A stretch of DNA of 64,000 bases from contig NC_064679.1 of NCBI RefSeq assembly GCF_023278565.1, positions 2,232,001-2,296,000 on the forward strand. Direction: 5' to 3'. This document shows, piece by piece, positions 59,895-64,000 of the stretch. Under the pieces are notes generated by a model. That model was given only the letters and a program-made list of their open reading frames with translations. It searched no databases and had not been told where the DNA came from. Numbering within the stretch: position 1 is the first letter of the stretch; the number at the start of each line of letters is the position of its first letter. The position numbers and the translations under genes are program-made. Origin of the DNA: Colletotrichum lupini (lineage: Eukaryota; Ascomycota; Sordariomycetes; Glomerellales; Glomerellaceae).

Positions 59895-62800
59895 CTAATT
59901 AGTAATTAAATTTTATTATTATAAATCGGTAAGGTATCTCGCTACGTAGAAGAGACGACTTCTTAATATTACACGGGATAGGAGATTCGTACTAATTAAC
60001 CTTATAAAAATAAACGAAAAAGAGGTAATTCTTAAATACCGTACGGAATTAAGTAATCGTAGTCCTTTACTACTTACGAGAGGTTAACGTTTACTACGTT
60101 AAACTACGTTAATTAATAAAACTATTTAAGTAACTAGCTTTTTACCGTCGCCCCTAATAGCTTTTTTATTAAACGACTTTTCTATAGCCGGCCCGTAATT
60201 AAAAATTAACTAGTTAAATTAGAAAAAGAAAATACTTACGCGACGACTACTTACTTAATTAATTAGCGTAACGAACGAGCTTAATAATATAGTATAAAAG
60301 AGTACTATATAATTAAAAAAGGGGATCTCTAAACGTAAATATTCTTATTTAGTAGCGAAGGTAACCCTTTAGGAGTTATTAAACTAAGAGATTTATAGTA
60401 TATAGAAAAGTTTATTATTACGAGGATCTTATAAGTACGACTTTAAGCCCGCGATCTAAACGACCTCCTCATAGCTCCCTTTACTACCCCCCGGGTATTA
60501 CTTAGGAATATAATATAAGGGACGGTTTAACGAAGGAGGAGGGGATTTAGAGGTCCTAATAATATCGAGTTAAGAGTATTACGGATCTTAGAAATTAACC
60601 TAAGAAAAAAGCGGCTACCCTAAAGTAGTCCTGCGACCTCCCGCTAGAGTTACTATTAGCCTAAAAAAAGGTTAAAAAAACGAGGATCTAAGGGGGAAAA
60701 AAAGAATCCTCTAGAGGGCCGCTTAAGGGCTTTTTTTTATATTAGCTCCTAGCGCGAGATTACTAATTTTAAGAAATTAACTAAGTAATAAAAGGGATTA
60801 CTAATAAGCAATAATTACCTAACTATAATTAAGCTACGAAAAAGACTACTTAAAAAATATAAAATAGGGTACCGAGAGGCTATAAAAAATAAGATCTCTA
60901 AAATATCTAACCCTACTACGTACGAGTAATAAGTAAGTATTTTTAATAAGTTTTTAAAATCTACGATCTTATAAAAAAGAGGGCTTAACTTTATTAACTA
61001 TACTTAATAGCCTATACGGTTCCTAATAGCCTATATAGCTCCTCTACGAGCCGCTTAGCGTCTATTTTTAACTATTCTTATAAAATACCGCCCTAAAAGA
61101 GGTAGGTTAAAAAAAAAAGCTATTTAGAAATTATAAAGAGCACGAGGCTTAGGAAGCTAGAAGTATATAGGATAGCGGAAATTAGTAACTAGTAAAGATC
61201 CTAAGACTAATTACTATATCTTCTTATAGTAATATAAACGTTTATTACTATTATTATAAAAAGGAACTACTAAAACCTACCCTTTTATACTAAATAAAAA
61301 GGAGGATCTTAGTAAGTACAATAGCTAGCGATTTAAAAGGGTAGTAGTAATTACTAAAAATAGTAAAAACGAGAGTAGTAGCGAGACGGCGAGAGGAAGC
61401 GGGAATTTCTTAAACTTTAATAAATTCGTTAAGTAGCAAAAGTATAGATTTATTATAACTAGTGCGCAGATTAGATATATCCCCGTTAAGATTAAATACG
61501 CTAGCGACTATTAATATAAATATAAGCTAGAGCATAACCCTTAGTAAGTTAGGGTAAGGAAGAAAAGGACGAAACCCGATTTTAAATAGAATCCTAATCC
61601 CTTATAAATAGGTAAATATTAACCCGGATTATTAAGGGACGTAAATATATAGAATTATAGATTAGCCTAACGGTAAGTAAATTAACGCGGTATTAATCTA
61701 TTTAACTAAGGTTTATAAAAAAAAGGGGCTATAGGGGTAACCCCTATTTTATAAGATCGTAAACGACCTTAGTTACTAACTAAACGAATAGTTCGCGAGC
61801 GTAAGCTTAGGAATTATAAAAATAGTTAATAGATTCTTTTATAAGTAAGGGGTACTATTAGCGTAATTATAATTATAAAAGCTATATAAAATACTAGTAG
61901 TAATAATTATAGAAGAGGAATTCGTATTATAGAACTAAGTATAGGTCGATAGAGCGTATAATCGCTTTAATAAATTAAAAAAAAAGGTAAACGACCTAGA
62001 TTTCTTCCTTATAATTACTAACGGAAATCTATTGATATAAAAGGATATACTAGGGTAAAATATAGTACTAAAAGTACGATAATCGATAATTCTACCTATT
62101 TTAATTTATAACTCGTTACCGCTACTAATATAAAATTCGGCGCCGATTAATTAATAAAAAAAGAAATAAACGACCCAAAGTTATTAATAATACGTAGTAA
62201 CGTAGGGATCGTATATAAATACCAAAAATCTAGTAATAAATACGAAGTAATTTATAAACCTTAAAAAGATCTTCCTAAAAAGAAATTATATTCTAGGGGG
62301 AAGTATAAGGTCTTATAAAAAACCCTATCGATATTTTACGATTATTATAAAAAAGTCGGAATTAGGGAATACTAATACTATTTAGTAATTAATATCGTAC
62401 TCGTAAGTAAAGCCTCTAATTACTATTACGAAGCGGTACGTAATCTCGATTAAAACGACTTTTTTAGTATAATTAACGTAATCCGAAGCCGCTTTAAGAC
62501 CTACGATAAGAACCTAGAGCTCTTATCTAAGCTACGAGCGATTTTTTTTATATCTATAGCTAGGATAATAAAGGGTAAATCGTAAGTAAAGATCCTTAAA
62601 AAGCTTATTAATTAAATTAATAAGCTAATAAAAACTTAGCTAAATAAGGGGATAAATAAGCGAAAAGTCGGATATTTTTATATTATAATCTAGCGTATAT
62701 TAAAAATAAAAATAACCCTATACTAAGTACCCAAAAACTATAAGACGCTCTACTCGAGGCTAAGATTTAGTTTTAATATTAAAATAAGAATACTGCGCTA

Positions 62801-64000
62801 AACCTACCTCTAAGTATACGAGGGCCCTTATTAATAATATTAAGTTAATTAAACGTATAATAAAAAAGAAAAAGAGGCTAAATATAGTAATCGTTAGTAA
62901 GGAGGCCTAGATTCGTTAAATAGGTAGAGATTTAACTTATGGATAGGGTAATAGAAGAGGTAATATTATATTTATAAAAAAGATAGATATTAGTTAAGTA
63001 ACTACTCTAAAGAAGAGCATACTAAATTATATAAATAATATAAAAAGTCAAGGGTAGTAAATAGTAAAACTAGCCCTCGTTAGTTTAACTAATTCCTTGT
63101 TATATATAAGGGTAGATCCGGGGGTATAGAACTTAGTAATAATAACTAAAGTAGTAGCCTAAAGTATATACCCCCTATAAGAGATTCGGAAGATAAGGAA
63201 GATCTTACCCCCTATACTAACGAATTAGATTACGACGAAATTAATAATATTAACTACTCTTTTTTCGCCCCGTTAGCTTTTAGAAAATATACGAGGCTAA
63301 ACGAATAGAGAGTAATAAAAGCTCTTAATAAGTAGGCTTTTATTTATAAATAATAAGGGAAGGTCCCTTAGATAATAAATACGGAAGCGGCTAAAAGGGC
63401 GAATCTAATAGGGCCGAAGCCTATTCTCTTAACGATTAAGGAGAAGACGCTATCTCTCTTAATATTTAAAAAAAAGGAATATAGTACTAAGCAAATCTAG
63501 GGGTAGCTAGAGGGGTCCTTTTTATACTACCCAGATCCCTTAAATACTAAGCTTATATAAGTATTTTACGTAAGTAAAAAGTACGGCCTAGACGATTTTT
63601 ATAAGATTATCCTAGACACTAAAGTATCGTAATAATTAACTAAAAAAAAAGGGTAATTCTAAGTACTATAAAAAATCGCGCTAATAATACTTAATACGTC
63701 GATAGCGAGTATTATAAAAATTAGTTTTAGCCTAGGTAAGGAAATCGTCGCCCTAGGTATAGTAGAAATAAAAACGTACTTTAGAATAATAACTTTCTAT
63801 ATTTTACCTGTTAATACCCTATTTCTCCTATATTTAAAAGACATAGATCGACTAAATATTATATTTAATAATACGAAGAATAGAATCTCTAGTAATAAGC
63901 ACTTTAAGATAGTCGAACGACGATAGGGATATACGTTTATAAAGCTTATTAACGATACGAAGTCGATCAATTACCTAACGGAAAGTAAGCTTAGAAGACT
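59693..64000 (+). mobile_element. Second Ty1/Copia element, same family, opposite orientation, cut by right edge
   Basis: After the LTR the sequence matches the reverse complement of the first element from about 13689 downward. Near 63815-64000 the plus strand still reads the Copia gag-pre-integrase region: a LPVNT-type stretch, YLKDIDRL, and at the very edge YLTESKLRR. Integrase, reverse transcriptase and RNase H would lie beyond the window. All frames are broken by stops, with RIP-type composition throughout. The five bases before it (GGGCA, 59688-59692) would be the left half of its target duplication. Confidence 0.88.

Noticed and set aside
1..64000. CRISPR arrays, rRNA or bacterial-type operons
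   Set aside because: Looked for regular spacer-repeat arrays, rRNA-like conserved blocks and Shine-Dalgarno-spaced gene chains; none seen, and the genes are clearly intron-bearing fungal genes.

Overview
The window is nuclear DNA of a filamentous ascomycete (Pezizomycotina, probably a Sordariomycete). Most genes carry several short introns of about 50-75 nt with GT..AG ends and CTAAC-like branch sites. The protein families are typical fungal ones: a Zn2Cys6 regulator, a HET-domain protein, a LaeA-like methyltransferase, deuterolysin, RTA1 and MFS permeases. Three long AT-rich blocks have almost no CpA or TpG but keep CpG, which is the mark of repeat-induced point mutation (RIP). The species cannot be named from the sequence.

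Layout: 1-227, exon-like minus-strand fragment cut by the window edge. 987-2977, Dal5/pantothenate-type MFS permease, convergent with a LaeA-like methyltransferase (3270-4954). 6477-13894, complete but RIP-destroyed Ty1/Copia retrotransposon on the minus strand with 205-bp LTRs and a 5-bp target duplication. It sits inside the 3' part of a serine hydrolase gene: the 5' part lies at 13895-15128 and the last codons at 6397-6471. 15610-18345, HET-domain gene broken by one in-frame TAA. 19634-21400, secreted M28 aminopeptidase. 22681-24666, Zn2Cys6 regulator. 25717-30609, RIP-mutated DNA transposon with 31-bp terminal inverted repeats and a TA target duplication.

The second gene island (30.6-59.7 kb) holds deuterolysin, tRNA-Asn, an atypical SDR, a GST-like protein, an RTA1-like protein, an SGNH hydrolase, a 13-exon sugar transporter with a 5-nt microexon, an AAA ATPase, a secreted GDSL-type protein, a GNAT acetyltransferase, a split tRNA-Arg-like sequence, an enoyl-CoA-hydratase-like protein, two tandem paralogues of an unrecognised repeat family, and a multi-pass membrane protein. 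From 59693 a second copy of the same Copia family begins, in the opposite orientation, and runs off the right edge.

There is no single operon-like system. The island looks like accessory, environment-facing fungal DNA (secreted proteases and hydrolases, transporters, self/non-self recognition) between RIP-silenced transposon blocks. The most interesting signals are the transposon-split hydrolase with its RIP-type stop codon, the HET gene with one stop codon, the tandem repeat-protein family, the 5-nt microexon and the large TIR element. Exon models were built by hand from splice sites and reading frame. Those described as closing in frame were checked for phase across every junction.
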